This document shows positions 10,958-22,215 of a stretch of DNA of 64,000 nucleotides, piece after piece. The position numbers and the translations under genes are program-made. The notes under the pieces were generated by a model. The model saw only the letters and a list, made by a program, of their open reading frames with translations, was not told where the DNA came from and ran no database searches. Source of the DNA: Riptortus pedestris (taxonomy: Eukaryota > Arthropoda > Insecta > Hemiptera > Alydidae); contig CM032230.1 of the NCBI GenBank assembly GCA_019009955.1, positions 109,341,001-109,405,000 on the forward strand. The letters are read 5' to 3'. Position 1 is the stretch's first letter, and each line of letters opens with the position of its first letter.

Positions 10958-12257
10958 GTAACCTCTGTCTGTACATTGATTTTTTTCGCGAAATTTCACG
11001 ATAACCTTTCGTTTCACATGTCATAGACACCATTACTGCAATTTGTTTCTTTGGTGTCTGTTTGTTTGTTTGTTTGTTTATTTGTTTGTTTATTTATTTG
11101 TTTGTTTGTTTGTTACCTTATCACGCATAAACGGCTGAACCGAATTTTATGAAACTTGGTATGTATATTACTACTAACCAAACTTAGACTTTAGGCTATA
11201 TTGATATCCTCTGAGACGAACAGGAGTGGGGGTTATAAAGGAAGCCTGAAAATAAAAATAGCGATATTTCGTTTCCTATTGGTTTTTCGGCAAATATGAA
11301 CATAACAAAAGTTGTTTATTTTGTTATTTAGAGTAAATTTTGTTATATACACTTTTTTCGTATACGGAATTATAAACGAGATATACGCTAAAACCTGTAG
11401 CGGAAGTGAACAATTTTATTTGGCACAAAAGACCCAACCGAAATAAATAAAACTTGGTATGTGTATTAGCACTAACGCTTTCATTATAACGAGACATATC
11501 AACATTTCTAGGGACGGGCAGGAGTGGGGGTTATAATGGAAGCCAGAAATTAAAAATAGCGATATTTTGTTTCCTATTGGTTTTACGGCCAATATGAACA
11601 TAACAAAAGTTGTTTATTTTGTTATTTAGAGTAACTTTTGTTATACATTTTTTTTTCGTATACCGAATTATAAACGATATATACGCTAAAACCTATAGCG
11701 GAAGTGAACAATTTTATTGGAGACAAAAGACCCAACCGAAATAAATAAAACTCGGTATGTGTATTAGGAGTATCGCTTTCATTATAACAAGCCATACCAA
11801 CATTTCTAGGGACGGGCAGGAGTGGGGGATATAAGGGAGGCCTGAAATTAAAAATAGTGATATTTCGTTTCCTATTGGGGTTTCGGCAAATATGCGCATA
11901 ACAAAAGTTGTTTATTTTGTTATTTAGAGAAAGTTGCTCAACAATTCTTTCCAATATGAACTATCAGGTACCTCACCTGGAAAAATTAATTCAATTGTAT
12001 GTTAATATTTTGTCCTTAATAATTCAAATATATGCATAATGCACAGGAAACGGGAAATATGACAATATGGAGGACAGTGAAGTCTTACATAAAAAACTAA
12101 TTTTACTATTAACAAATCCACAAAAACGACGGGCATAAACCCTAAAAACAGGGACGGGTAAATGTCAAAATATTGTGTAAAGTAAAGCCTTGCCAAAAAA
12201 ATGCCATCACCTTCAGCCTCAAATTAATTCCCAAGCGAAGCCGGGTATCTGAGCTAG
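10952..12257 (+). mobile_element. Family B element, complete, 1.3 kb
   Basis: It starts AAATTGTAACCTCTGTCTG, has a GTTT/ATTT-rich stretch at 11055-11115 and modules starting at 11221, 11519 and 11817 (spacing 298 bp each). It ends AAGCCGGGTATCTGAGCTAG at 12238-12257. Each module holds ACAAAAGTT ... AACTTTTGT, an inverted repeat. The minus-strand open frames here are module translations, not genes. Confidence 0.88.
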
Positions 12258-12560
12258 TCTATTATATACTGTTTGGTATATGATGCTAAATAAAAATTGA
12301 ATCAGCCACTCAGAAATAAGAAATATAGATTAGATGTTTTTTATTTTAGACCAGAAGTGTTAACAGGCAAAAAAAGTGCAAACTGTAAATAAATAGTTAA
12401 GGAATGTTAGTGGTGTTAACATTTGCTGTCACGAGACATATGTCGGCACCTAGAGACGAACAAACCTTGAGCATGATAGCAGAAACACGCTAGCCAGGCC
12501 TGTTCGCCCACATCTACAGGCAAATACCTACACCACTCCTTTATGTCTGCCTGTGTGTAA
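12258..12560. other. No recognised feature
   Basis: A minus-strand frame of 68 codons (12416-12622) partly overlaps a family A fragment and has no recognisable relatives. Confidence 0.4.
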
Positions 12561-12698
12561 GGATATATATAGTCCTGAAAGGGCCTCATTTTCGGCATTA
12601 CCTGGGTGGTATCGACGGACATTTGAAGTAATTATTCGAAAATCACGTCATGAGTGTAGTCTAAAAAGTTGATTTCCCTTAAGGAAATCCTGTTAAAA
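12561..12698 (-). mobile_element. Family A 5' end fragment
   Basis: Complement of the first about 140 bp of A: GGGCCTCATTTTCGGCAT, ATCGACGGACATTTGAAG, then TTGATTTCCCTTAAGGAAAT. It is truncated at the (TA)n position. Confidence 0.8.
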
Positions 12699-12824
12699 TA
12701 GGTAGAAAATTCTAGGAGTCGTATAGCTTTCTTAGACCAAATATTCCTCAAATTTTTAGGTCAAGGGTCACCAATAATGACACTTTCCAGACTTTATTGT
12801 TTAATTGATCTTCAAATTGTTATT

Positions 12825-12970
12825 AAAAGCCCGACACGCAGGGCTGCGTTAACTACGCAGATTTCCCACGTATTTGCATTGTATGTGCATCTGTAACGAA
12901 TACATTTTTTGAAAATTGCGTCATGAGTACAACCCCAAGAGTTAATTTCCTTTAAGGGAAATTTGCAAAA
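12825..12970 (-). mobile_element. Miniature family A copy (about 146 bp)
   Basis: Both termini are present: AAAGCCCGACACGCAGGGCT with GCAGATTTCCCACG, and CATGAGTACAACCCC with TTTCCTTTAAGGGAAATT. The whole interior, microsatellite included, is deleted. Confidence 0.8.
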
Positions 12971-13108
12971 ACGATGGAAACATGTATTGAGTGAGACAGG
13001 TTTTCAAGACATGGTTGAGCATAACGCCACCCGCGTCATCGAGACTGCTACTATTACGAGTCGAAAGTCAGCTGTGTAGAGTAGTATAACTGAACTATTA
13101 GTATTTGA

Positions 13109-14255
13109 CAGAGTTGGGCAGTAATTAAATACTTTTGTAATTAACTACTTTTTCAACTAATAAATACTAGTTAGTAATTGCAACTACAGTTACAAAAATG
13201 TAGTTGGTAACTATAGTTGCATTTTCTTGGTTTTGCAATTACAGCAATTGTAGTTGGTATTCATAAATCCAACTACTAATTGAAATAAAAAGTAGTTATA
13301 AAAACGATTACAATTAGTAGTTGTAGCTATTGAGTAATAACTACAACTACATATAGATCAGCTGCTTTTTATGTTCCAAAGAGCGAATATATTTTGATCG
13401 CCTCTATATAAATATTTACATTCGTGGTGGTGATGAATGGCTTATCTGAGACGAGCCATGTTCATTTAGTGCACAGAATATGTCAGAATAACTGAAGGTG
13501 GACGCACATATCACCGCACTCTCTAGATGCGGCGATCGTCTTTTGTCACTCTCGCGCAGGAAACTCCAGTCTATATCAGTCACCAGTCCTCGGCGACGAA
13601 AAGATTTTTGAAACAAATTACAATGATTGGCAGTGAAAGTGATAGTGAGGACGAGAACTCCTTATTTTTTTGGAGCAAAGCAGTAGAGAGATTATTTTAT
13701 TTTCAAAAGCCCCAAAATCAAATAGCCTGTCTTACAAAAATTCTGAGTTAAGAGTAATTTTAAAGGCTAATTTGTTTAAATTTTAAAGTTTAAAAGTATT
13801 ATTTAATTTCATTCTACTCGGGAAAATATAAAAAGGAATTTACATATTATTTTCGTTAGTTTTCGTTTATTTACATTAAAATTATTTTCAGTTATTATAA
13901 TAATGTATTATATGTAATATAATAAACTTTTGAATATAAAGACATTGGAAGCAGTTATTTCTTAACAGCCTCAACTACTTCAGTCAGTTTTTCACACAGT
14001 TTTTTAAAGAAACTACTCAAGTAATTGTAGTTGCAACTACAACTACAGTTACAATTACTAACTGTAGTTGTTTTTGGAACTACTGATTTTCTCAACTACT
14101 AACTGTAGATGTGAAATTTCAATTACAATTACTTTAGTTGAAAAATGTAGTTGCCCATTATCAATTACTAATTACATTAGTAGTTGTAATTGTAACAATA
14201 TTTCAACTAATGTAGTTATAACTTGTAATTGCAATTACGATTTTGCCCAACTCTG
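13109..14255 (+). mobile_element. hAT-type DNA transposon, 1.15 kb, non-autonomous
   Basis: Perfect 12-bp terminal inverted repeats CAGAGTTGGGCA / TGCCCAACTCTG bound the element. The flanks GTATTTGA (13101-13108) and GCATTTGT (14256-14263) agree at 6 of 8 positions, as expected for an aged 8-bp hAT target duplication. The outer about 270 bp on each side is filled with many TGTAGTTG / CAACTACA and AATTAC motifs in both directions, like the subterminal transposase-binding repeats of hAT elements. The strand is arbitrary. The interior can hold only a remnant of a transposase. Confidence 0.85.
13527..13751 (+). pseudogene. Possible hAT transposase remnant
   Basis: This 74-codon open frame lies centrally in the hAT element. 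It includes the acidic run SESDSEDEN followed by LFFWSKAVERL, which loosely recalls the acidic stretch and FW motif ahead of the hAT dimerisation domain. It is far shorter than a full hAT transposase, and the dimerisation motif itself is not seen. Its position makes a decayed transposase the simplest reading, but it may be a chance frame. Confidence 0.3.
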
Positions 14256-14263
14256 GCATTTGT

Positions 14264-15365
14264 TGGTATTTAACTTCCAAATATTCTACATTTACAATTA
14301 TTTTCATAATTAGAAGAACCATTTAACATTGGTGCACGATGGAGCACGACTATGAAAGTTACTTCACAATATTTCGTGTCGTCTCGTATTACACCCCGAT
14401 AGTTTGTGACTGCTGCACACATTAAATTCTGTAAATCTTTTCGGAGTTTAATTTGGAGAAGGCACTTTAAAGTCTTCAAGTTGAGATTAACTTTCTAAAA
14501 GGATATACACACAATTGTTTTTGACTACATTAGCCCTGAATTTATTCATTTTCTTAAGAGTAGGCACCTCAATATAACTTTGAGCAGCTGAAGGCTCCAA
14601 GTTTATGAATAAAGGAGTAAGTCTTGGCATTCATCTCCCACAAATTTGTTGGAATGGGTTCCTCCAGGCTTGCACCTTCCCTGGGACAAGTTTGTTTTCT
14701 CGTCTAAAGCAGGCTCTAATATTTCATTTTAAACTTTAAGATTCCCTTCCCCCCGGGGGGGGGGGGGTCAGTAGTTAAACTTTATTTTATACTTGATGTT
14801 ACTAAAACATTAACTTATTAAAGGCTGACTTGGATTAAAATATAAAACAATTTGTTTATATGTTTTCAACACTGGGGAAACGTATAAGATGGATAAGGAA
14901 AATAAACAATCTTATCAAATATAGTTTTATTCAGTACTGTATACGTTTTCATTTGCAATAGTAAAAGTGGGGAATTTATGGTGTAGCAGCTGTTAATTGT
15001 CACAAGTGCAACCTTCCCTAACGGTTGTCCACCCGACACGTTGAGTCAGTGTTGCCAAAAAAGAATTATTAATCAGCATAAATCTACCTGGCTGAACTGC
15101 TGGTAACCAGACAATAGACTCCCTTTTTTAGTGTGTTACCGGCAAGTTGTGTGTGCACGTGTTTCCACTGCTAACGGACAGAGTTAATAGAACTTTTCTT
15201 TTGATTTTCTTATCATTTATTACAAAAAGTGTCTTTTATTTTCATTGTTTATTTTATTATTAGTTTACAATATAGTGCACCTTTTAATTTCGAAGTGATT
15301 ATTATTCTTTGTACCCCATGCAATAAAATCGTATTTTCGTAACCCAAAACGTTTGTTTGTTTGGA
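14264..15365. other. No recognised feature; short C/G homopolymer junction
   Basis: Near 14751-14767 a run of C is followed by a run of G. Otherwise this is AT-rich sequence without a family signature or convincing frame. Confidence 0.45.
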
Positions 15366-15547
15366 TTGATTTCCGCCCACTTTATGGTACAATGGCTAAT
15401 CGGGACCGGTTATCTACAGGTTACCACCCTTTTCTCACCAAGGTGGGGCCAATGAGTTTATTTAATGAGTCCGTCATTAAATACATTTCTAATGCCCAGG
15501 GTGGGAATCGAACCCGCCACTCAAGGTCTATTATGCGAGATTAAGAT
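15366..15547 (-). mobile_element. tRNA-derived SINE, head-truncated
   Basis: It shares the SINE body (TGGCTAATCGGGACCGGTTA, GGTTACCACCCTTTTC) and box-B complement GGGAATCGAACCCGCCACTC with the 7.0-kb copy. The outer part of the tRNA-like head is lost, and it runs into a family A fragment. Confidence 0.8.
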
Positions 15548-15775
15548 CAAAACGTATTTGCATGTATCTCATCTAGTGAAGGATCTGTTGAGAACAATAT
15601 TGGTATTAAACCTTGAAATAACACGTCTCATGTACAACACGTCTCGTTCTTGTTGTTTAAGTGGGAGTTTACTATAGACTAAAAATTTAAAAAATGCAAA
15701 TATTTCGGATTATATTAAAGGTAGGAAATAATTTATATACCAACGTTTATAGAACATTAAATTTGAAATAAGACT
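15548..15775 (-). mobile_element. Family A internal fragment
   Basis: The sequence TTTGCATGTATCTCATCTAG, the GGTATTAAACCTTGAAATAA block, GGGAGTTTACTATAGACTAA and the ATTTCGGATTATATT block follow the A consensus complement. Both ends are missing. Confidence 0.7.
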
Positions 15776-15777
15776 AA

Positions 15778-16232
15778 TTAATTATCTTTAATTAATTATT
15801 TTATTTTATTAAGAATATTACAGCCTGCATTTAAATGCATTTGGTAATGTGAATGTACAGTAAAATCGTCCTCCATCACCCTCGACAGAAGCCCTTCACC
15901 ACAATGAGAGGAGCAGCCTCTCCCTGCCTGGCAAAGAAGTTAAGAGCTAAGGATGATAAGAAAATAGCCACTGCTATTACTTCACTTTACACTTTTATAG
16001 GAGATCTCTGGGTCCTATCTATGGGGAATATGGATGAGTAGTACTGGAAAGGGATAGGACTTCTGGATTAGGATGATTGGATAGCCTCCTGTGGGATTTT
16101 CTGAATCTTAAGAGAATTAGGTCCTTTTAAAAATGGTATATTATGATCTTTATGGAGGGTGTGGTTTGTAACACAATATGGAGTATCTACTATGATGCGC
16201 AGGAGAATTGGAAAGTATGAATGCGTCTGTTC
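15778..16232 (-). pseudogene. Jockey-like LINE remnant: ORF2 C-terminus and 3' UTR
   Basis: On the minus strand the frame reads LRIIVDTPYCVTNHTLHKD then NIPF, matching the segment downstream of the reverse transcriptase domain in jockey-group LINEs. It lines up with the copy at 42.56 kb (LRTIVDAPYYITNQTLHKDL). A frameshift then breaks the frame. The 3' UTR motif GGTGAAGGGCTTCTGTCGAG and a tail of AATAAAATAAAAT type (15781-15800) define the 3' end. The 5' part is truncated, typical of LINE insertion. Confidence 0.75.
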
Positions 16233-16264
16233 TTCGAAGTTTTTGCTGTACCCCACACTTCTAT

Positions 16265-16359
16265 TGCTAATTGCAATAAGACTGGCTCTATACAATTTTT
16301 AGATGCGACGTATAATAATGGAGATATTTGGAATCGTCGAAATCGCTTGAGCGTTAACA

Positions 16360-16365
<6 letters not shown>
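16265..16365 (-). mobile_element. Family A fragment next to (TA)n
   Basis: GCAATAAGACTGGCTCTATA, CGACGTATAATAATGGAGAT and CTTGAGCGTTAACAGA match the A complement, with the G-rich block deleted. It ends at the TA tract where a B tandem pair begins. Confidence 0.7.
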
Positions 16366-16390
<25 letters not shown>

Positions 16391-16397
<7 letters not shown>

Positions 16398-17459
16398 GTA
16401 ACCTCTGTCTGTACATTGATTTTTTTCGCGAAATTTCACGATAACTTTTCGTTTCACATGTCATAGACACCATATCTGCATTTTGTTTCTTTCGTGTATG
16501 TTTGTTTGTTACCTTTTCACGCATAAACGGCTGAACCGAATTTTATGAAACTTGGTATGTATATTACTATTAACCCAACTTAGACTTTAGGCTATATTAA
16601 TTTTCTCTGAGACGAACAGGAGTGGGGGTTATAAGGTAAGCATGAAATTAAAAATAGCGATATTTCGTTTTCTATTGGTTTTTCGGTACATATGCACATA
16701 ACAAAAGTTGTTTATTTTGTTATTTAGAGTAACTTTTGTTATATACACTTTTGTCGTATACCGAAGTTTAAATGCGTTATACGCTAAAAAGTATTGCGGG
16801 AGTCAACAATATTATTTGCCAAAAAAGACTCAACCGAACTAAATAAAACTCGGTATGTGTATTAGCAGTGAGACCTTCATTATAATAAGCCATACCAACA
16901 TTTCTATGGACGGGCAGAAGTGGGGGTTATAAGGGAAGCCTGAAATTAGAAATAGCGATATTTCGTTTCCTATTGCATTTTCGGCAGTTATGCACATAAC
17001 AAAAGTTGTTTATTTTATTATTTGGAGTAACTTTTGTTATATACACTTTTGTCGTATACCTAAGTATAAATGAGTTATACGTTAAAACTTTAGCGGGCAC
17101 TAACGGCTGAACCGAACTTAACAAAACTCGGTATGTCAATTAGCATTAATTCTTTCATGATTATAAGTTATATTAAAATTTTTAGGTTCGAACGGGAGGG
17201 GGGTTAAAAGGGAGGCCTGAAATAAAAATTCACCATATTTACATATATAAGAGACGGGAAGTATAAAAATATCGAAGACTGTGAAGCCTTATCGAACAAA
17301 TAATTCTATTATTAGCAAATCCACGGCAAAGATGGGTATCAATCCTAAAAACTGGGACGGGTAAATGTCAAAATATTGTGCAATGTAAAGCCTGCTAAAA
17401 AATACCATCACCATTCAGCCTCAGATGAATTCCCGGGCGAAGCCGGGTATCTGAGCTAG
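16391..17459 (+). mobile_element. Family B element, first of a head-to-tail pair
   Basis: It starts AAAATTGTAACCTCTGTCTG and ends CGAAGCCGGGTATCTGAG then CTAG at 17456-17459. Modules begin near 16617, 16917 and 17199. It abuts the next B copy with only about 10 bp of TA repeat between. Confidence 0.9.
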
Positions 17460-18545
17460 TATATATATAAAATTGTAACCTCTGTCTGTACATTGATTTT
17501 TTTCGCGAAATTTCACGATAACTTTTCGTTTCACATGTCATAGACACCATATCTGCATTTTGTTTCTTTCGTGTATGTTTGTTTGTTTGTTTGTTTGTTA
17601 CCTTTTCACGCATAAACGGCTGAACCGAATTTTATGAAACTTGGTATGTATATTACTACTAACCCAACTTAGACTTTAGGCTATATTAATTTTCTCTGAG
17701 ACGAACAGGAGTGGGGGTTATAAGGGAAGCCTGAAATTAAAAATAGCGATATTTCGTTTTCTATTGGTTTTTCGGCAAATATGCACATAACAAAAGTTGT
17801 TTATTTTGTAATTTAGAGTAACTTTTGTTATATACACTTTTGTCGTATACCGAAGTTTAAATGCGTTATACGCTAAAAATTATAGCGGGAGTCAACAATA
17901 TTATTTGCCAATAAAGACTCAACCGAACTAAATAAAACTCGGTATGTGTATTAGCAGTGTGGCCTTCATTATAATAAGCCATACCAACATTTCTATGGAC
18001 GGGCAGGAGTGGGGGTTATAAGGGAAGCCTGAAATTAAAAATAGCGATATTTCGTTTCCTATTGGTTTTTCCGCAAACATAAACATAACAAAAGTTGTTT
18101 ATTTTGTTATTTGGAGTAACTTTTGTTATATACACTTTTGTCGTATACCTAAGTATAAATGAGTTATACGTTAAAACCTTAGCGGGCACTAACGGCTGAA
18201 CCGAACTTAACAAAACTCGGTATGTCATTTAGCATTAACTCTTCCATGATTATAAGTTATATTAAAATGTTTAGGTTCGAACGGGAGGGGGGTTATAAGG
18301 GAGGCCTGAAATAAAAATTCGCCATATTTACATGTATAAGAGACGGGAAATTAAAAATAGCGAAGACAGTGAAGAATTATCGAACAAATAATTCTATTAT
18401 TAGCAAATCACCGGAACGACGGGTATCAATCCTAAACACTGGGACGGGTCAATGTCAAAATATTGTGCTATGTCAAGCCGGCTAAAAAATACCATCACCA
18501 GTCAGCCTCACATGAATTCCCGGGCAAAGCCGGGTATCTGAGCGA

Positions 18546-18546
<1 letters not shown>
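17460..18546 (+). mobile_element. Family B element, second of a head-to-tail pair
   Basis: TATATATATAAAATTGTAAC at 17460-17479 restarts the element directly after the CTAG of its neighbour. The modules and the GGGCAAAGCCGGGTATCTGA hairpin region are retained. The terminal CTAG has become CGAG. A long (TA)n and a short (CA)n follow. Confidence 0.9.

Positions 18547-18634
<88 letters not shown>
18547..18634. repeat. (TA)n plus (CA)n microsatellite
   Basis: About 65 bp of TA, a TACATATATATA interruption, then about 20 bp of CA lie at the 3' side of the tandem B pair. Confidence 0.95.
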
Positions 18635-18949
18635 AAGTTTTACTCGGATCTCTATTTCGCCATCTTCCGGATTGGATCCGATGTATATTTGAAAAGGTAG
18701 TTTATGGGGTTTCCTTTTAGTCGTCCTTTTCTTATGTCTCCATTTCAGCTGTCGCCACTCTTTCATTTCCTCGTTGATTCCATCTCGCATTGCTTATTAG
18801 GTGAATAATTTATTACATCAGCACTTGAGGGAAAGAACCACTTGAGGGTTTGTTTCCTATGTTTGATTTCTTCTTTGGGAGTTTAGACCCTTGTCTGGTG
18901 ACCAACTTGTTGCGTTGAGGTATAGTGCCTACCGAGAAGAGTCAAAGGT
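18635..18949. other. No recognised feature
   Basis: Somewhat GC-richer DNA (for example ATCTTCCGGATTGGATCCGA). A minus-strand open frame continues from the TA/CA repeat into it (18482-18790), but it begins in a microsatellite and resembles nothing known to me. Confidence 0.4.
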
Positions 18950-19180
18950 TTGATGTGTTTTTATAGAAACAATCTTGTTACAAATGTAATGTTCTATAAA
19001 TAATGTTAAGTGCATTTTTCACTATTTATGATAAGCTGATATATTATGAAGCATATTATTTGAAGCTTAAATACCAAATGTTAATCTCATTGATCCTTTA
19101 CGTTTTTGAGGTAAATACAAATACGTGGCACACGTGGGAAATCTGCTTAGTTTACGCAGCCCCTGCGTGACGGACTTTAA
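18950..19180 (+). mobile_element. Family A 3' fragment (A3-type)
   Basis: GAGGTAAATACAAATACG, CACGTGGGAAATCTGCTTAG and the intact hairpin CGCAGCCCCTGCG with TGACGGAC end the fragment at about 19173. The 5' half and the microsatellite are missing. Confidence 0.85.
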
Positions 19181-19962
19181 TAAACTGGAGATACTGGAGG
19201 ATGAGCTCTCAAGAATCAAGTGGTCTTAATTTATGTTCAGCCTTATTCATTTTGGTTTTTTTTTTATAAAGTCATAATCTTTGAATTGCTTCCTTTCAAC
19301 GAGATATAATCTTTGAGCCCTCATCCTCCTTGAAAGTGGATATCCATGTATTCAAAGCTGAACCATTGAATTTGAAAGTATAAAGCTTGATTTTTGATTG
19401 AGTAACAAAATGACGGACTAACAGAAAAAGAATTCTAATTTTTCTTAAACAGGCATTCTTAGGAAGACCCAAAACGTAATAAAAGACGTGAAACGTTAGG
19501 AAGATTTCAGGCAAATATTAGAATTTCGTTAATTAGTTTTCGAATAACGATTATGCTCAAATAACTATTGATAGCCACATCGTTCGGCTTAAGTACAATG
19601 TGGGAATGAAATCTCTAGGAGCAATAAGCTTTGTAAGCATCTTGTTTTCTCCATTTCATTTAAATGGAGCTCAGAATTAATTCTAACCAGTCAAACATGT
19701 GATAATTATTTACGTTCTCTTTAAGATTCCCGTTGTATTGTCCTTTTGTTGTCTATGTCCATTGTTAGTGGGCAAACCCAGCATTTCTAAAGCTATATAA
19801 CAGACTATTCCAAATAATTAATTTATGAGAGAGAGAGAATGTAAAAGGAGATTTTATTACCTGGCATAACGGTTATACAACAGAATTGATTCTAAACCCA
19901 AAAATAATTAGAGAAATAATTTTCTGTTCAGAACTGTTCTCTCTATAATCTCCACCCAACCA
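19181..19962. other. No recognised feature
   Basis: A 72-codon minus-strand frame (19296-19514) has no recognisable similarity. Otherwise AT-rich. Confidence 0.45.
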
Positions 19963-20368
19963 AAAAAGTCCGTCAAACAGGGGCTGCGTAAACTAAGCAG
20001 ATTTCCCACGTAAAGTTATACGATAGAGAAATCTCCATACGAGTGCCATAAAGTTACGGAAACGGCCGAACTAGCTTTCGGCGGGAAGGAATAGAAGCGT
20101 CCATAGCTCGTCCGTTACACTTAATAAAAATGCTAATATCTCGGTTAATATTCAAGATAGAGAATAAATGTATAGAACAATATTTATAGTAAATTTAATT
20201 TGTAATAAGATTAATTATATATATATATATATATATATACATACACACACACACATATATACATAGAGTTTTGAACGGACCGGCATCTCCTAGGTAGGAT
20301 CGATGGAAATTTGAAGAAAAATTTCGAAAATCGCGTCATGAGTACGACCTTAGGGGAAATCTGCTAAA
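19963..20368 (-). mobile_element. Family A copy (A2-type), internally deleted
   Basis: AAAAAGTCCGTCAAACAGGG opens the copy and GGGGAAATCTGCTAA closes it. The A2 block, GGTTAATATTCAAGATAGAG and a mixed TA/CA tract (20215-20262) are present. The G-rich and GTTACC blocks are deleted, so the microsatellite directly follows AATAAGATTAAT. Confidence 0.9.
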
Positions 20369-21330
20369 AATTTCTGAATAATAAAGAATCGCCATCGTAA
20401 ACATTTTTTTTTCTCTTTTACTCTGAATAAGTTGGCACGAACAGCCCTGTCTGCTATTTTTTCTGCCACCTCCATTAGTCATACAGTAATCGTTTAGCGG
20501 TTTCAAGTACTATGGAGAATGATAGTGGAACTCACAACACTATATTTCTTTCTCTTATTTCTTCTAATTAATCTTCTTCTATTAATATGATTTCCTTAAG
20601 TAAATATTTTACCTTGAGATTTAGTCAGTTTATTAAACTATCCTGTAAACATTTAAGTTTCATGGCCACTGCCTTTATATCTGTGTTCCATTCCTATTTT
20701 TACAAACTAGTCAAAATGAATGTCCATCATGGTTCTAAATGATAAGTGTGTGCATATTTATGAAAATGTACTATCTCCGACTATAAGGAGCGTTTTATAT
20801 TTGGGATATTTCTTTTAGCAATCCACTTAATTACAATATTCACTTGTACAAAATTAAGTAATTTTATGTAATGACTTTTGAACTATTATAACATTTACAA
20901 ATACATTCATCTTATATATTGTACACAAGCATCAATAAAAAAAATATTAAAAATTCATCAAGTAGCCCTATTTGTTATTTTATATATATATATGTAACAT
21001 TGGACATGGTAATACATTTTACAGAAACTTCAGCAAGCTGATCTAGTTTTATTTCAACCTAAGTGACCAACAGATAAGGATAATCTCTTAGAATGATACA
21101 GAACGACAAACGTTTTATTCTGTACAACTTATTTTTGGTATATAACGCTGGAATCAATAACATTTTTAACGGTATTAAGCCAAGCTTCTTTAAAAAAAAA
21201 AAACAAAAAAAAAAAAACAAAAGAAAAAAAAAAAAAAAAAAAAAACTTTTAGAGTAAAACAATCTCCTGTGATATAAGCGTTATAATAGGGTATAAATAC
21301 GTAACATTAAAATGTGTTAATTCAAGAATT
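20369..21330. other. AT-rich region with A-rich homopolymer
   Basis: No repeat family was recognised. A poly-A tract with C and G interruptions lies at 21192-21244 and produces the FFFFF minus-strand frame. Confidence 0.5.
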
Positions 21331-21455
21331 TTAGCAGATTTCCCTTAAGGGAGATCAGCTATTGAGGTCATACTCATAACGCGATTTTCGAATTGTTTCT
21401 TCAAATGTCCATCTATCCTACCTAGGAGATGACGAAAATGAGGTCCGTTCAAAAC

Positions 21456-21489
<34 letters not shown>

Positions 21490-21494
21490 CACAG

Positions 21495-21540
<46 letters not shown>

Positions 21541-22175
21541 ATATATCAGTGAATATATGTCGGATCGAAAAATTGTATAGAACCAATCTTATTGAAAATT
21601 AAATGTACTATAATTATTGTTATATACATTTATTCACTATCTTGAATATTAACCGAGATATATGCCTGTTTCAGTTTTGAGCCTTATGCAAACCTCCACT
21701 TCTACTCATGTTACATAAACAATACTCTATTATGTAATAAACCACATTATTTGAAGCTTAAATATCAAATATTGTATTGAAGAGACCTTCATTAAACGAG
21801 ATACATGCAAATATGTCCTGGTGTCGCCCCCCTCCCCCCCTCCTACGTTTTAAGGTCTTTGATTTCTAAAATTTGAATGATTGAGGTAACAAATATTCTG
21901 ACCCATTATTAATTTCTGTACTAGATAATGTTAATAGTTCTCAATAAACTTAATATGTTATATTCTGATATAACATGTGAGGTTGGCCGATCTGTTTGTT
22001 TACATTTCAAACGCTTCCTCCGTCGGCAGGTTATTGTAATTGACTGAAACATTTCGTAGTTCCGTTTGTGTTTATTCACGGTGGTGTTTTGTTATCAGTA
22101 TGTATATTTATCTATTACTAAACTTCACGAGGGAAATCTGCTTAGTTTACGCAGCCTTGGCGTGACGGGATTTTT
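21331..22175 (+). mobile_element. Family A copy (A1-type), both ends present
   Basis: It begins TTAGCAGATTTCCCTTAAGG and ends CTTAGTTTACGCAGCCTTGG with CGTGACGGG. Two TA tracts (about 21459-21486 and 21499-21546) replace the usual one, and the GTTACC/G-rich blocks are missing. The A1 C-run is at about 21828-21841. It forms a tail-to-tail inverted pair with the next copy. Confidence 0.9.
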
Positions 22176-22215
22176 AGAATTAGAATACATCAATAGAGAA
22201 TAATAAGTCAAAACA

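Noticed and set aside
11622..11954. Recurring 60-110 codon frames such as CYAHICRNPNRKRNITIFNF in B copies
   Set aside because: They are out-of-frame readings of the 298-bp B module, found in several frames and both strands with stops and no ATG conservation.
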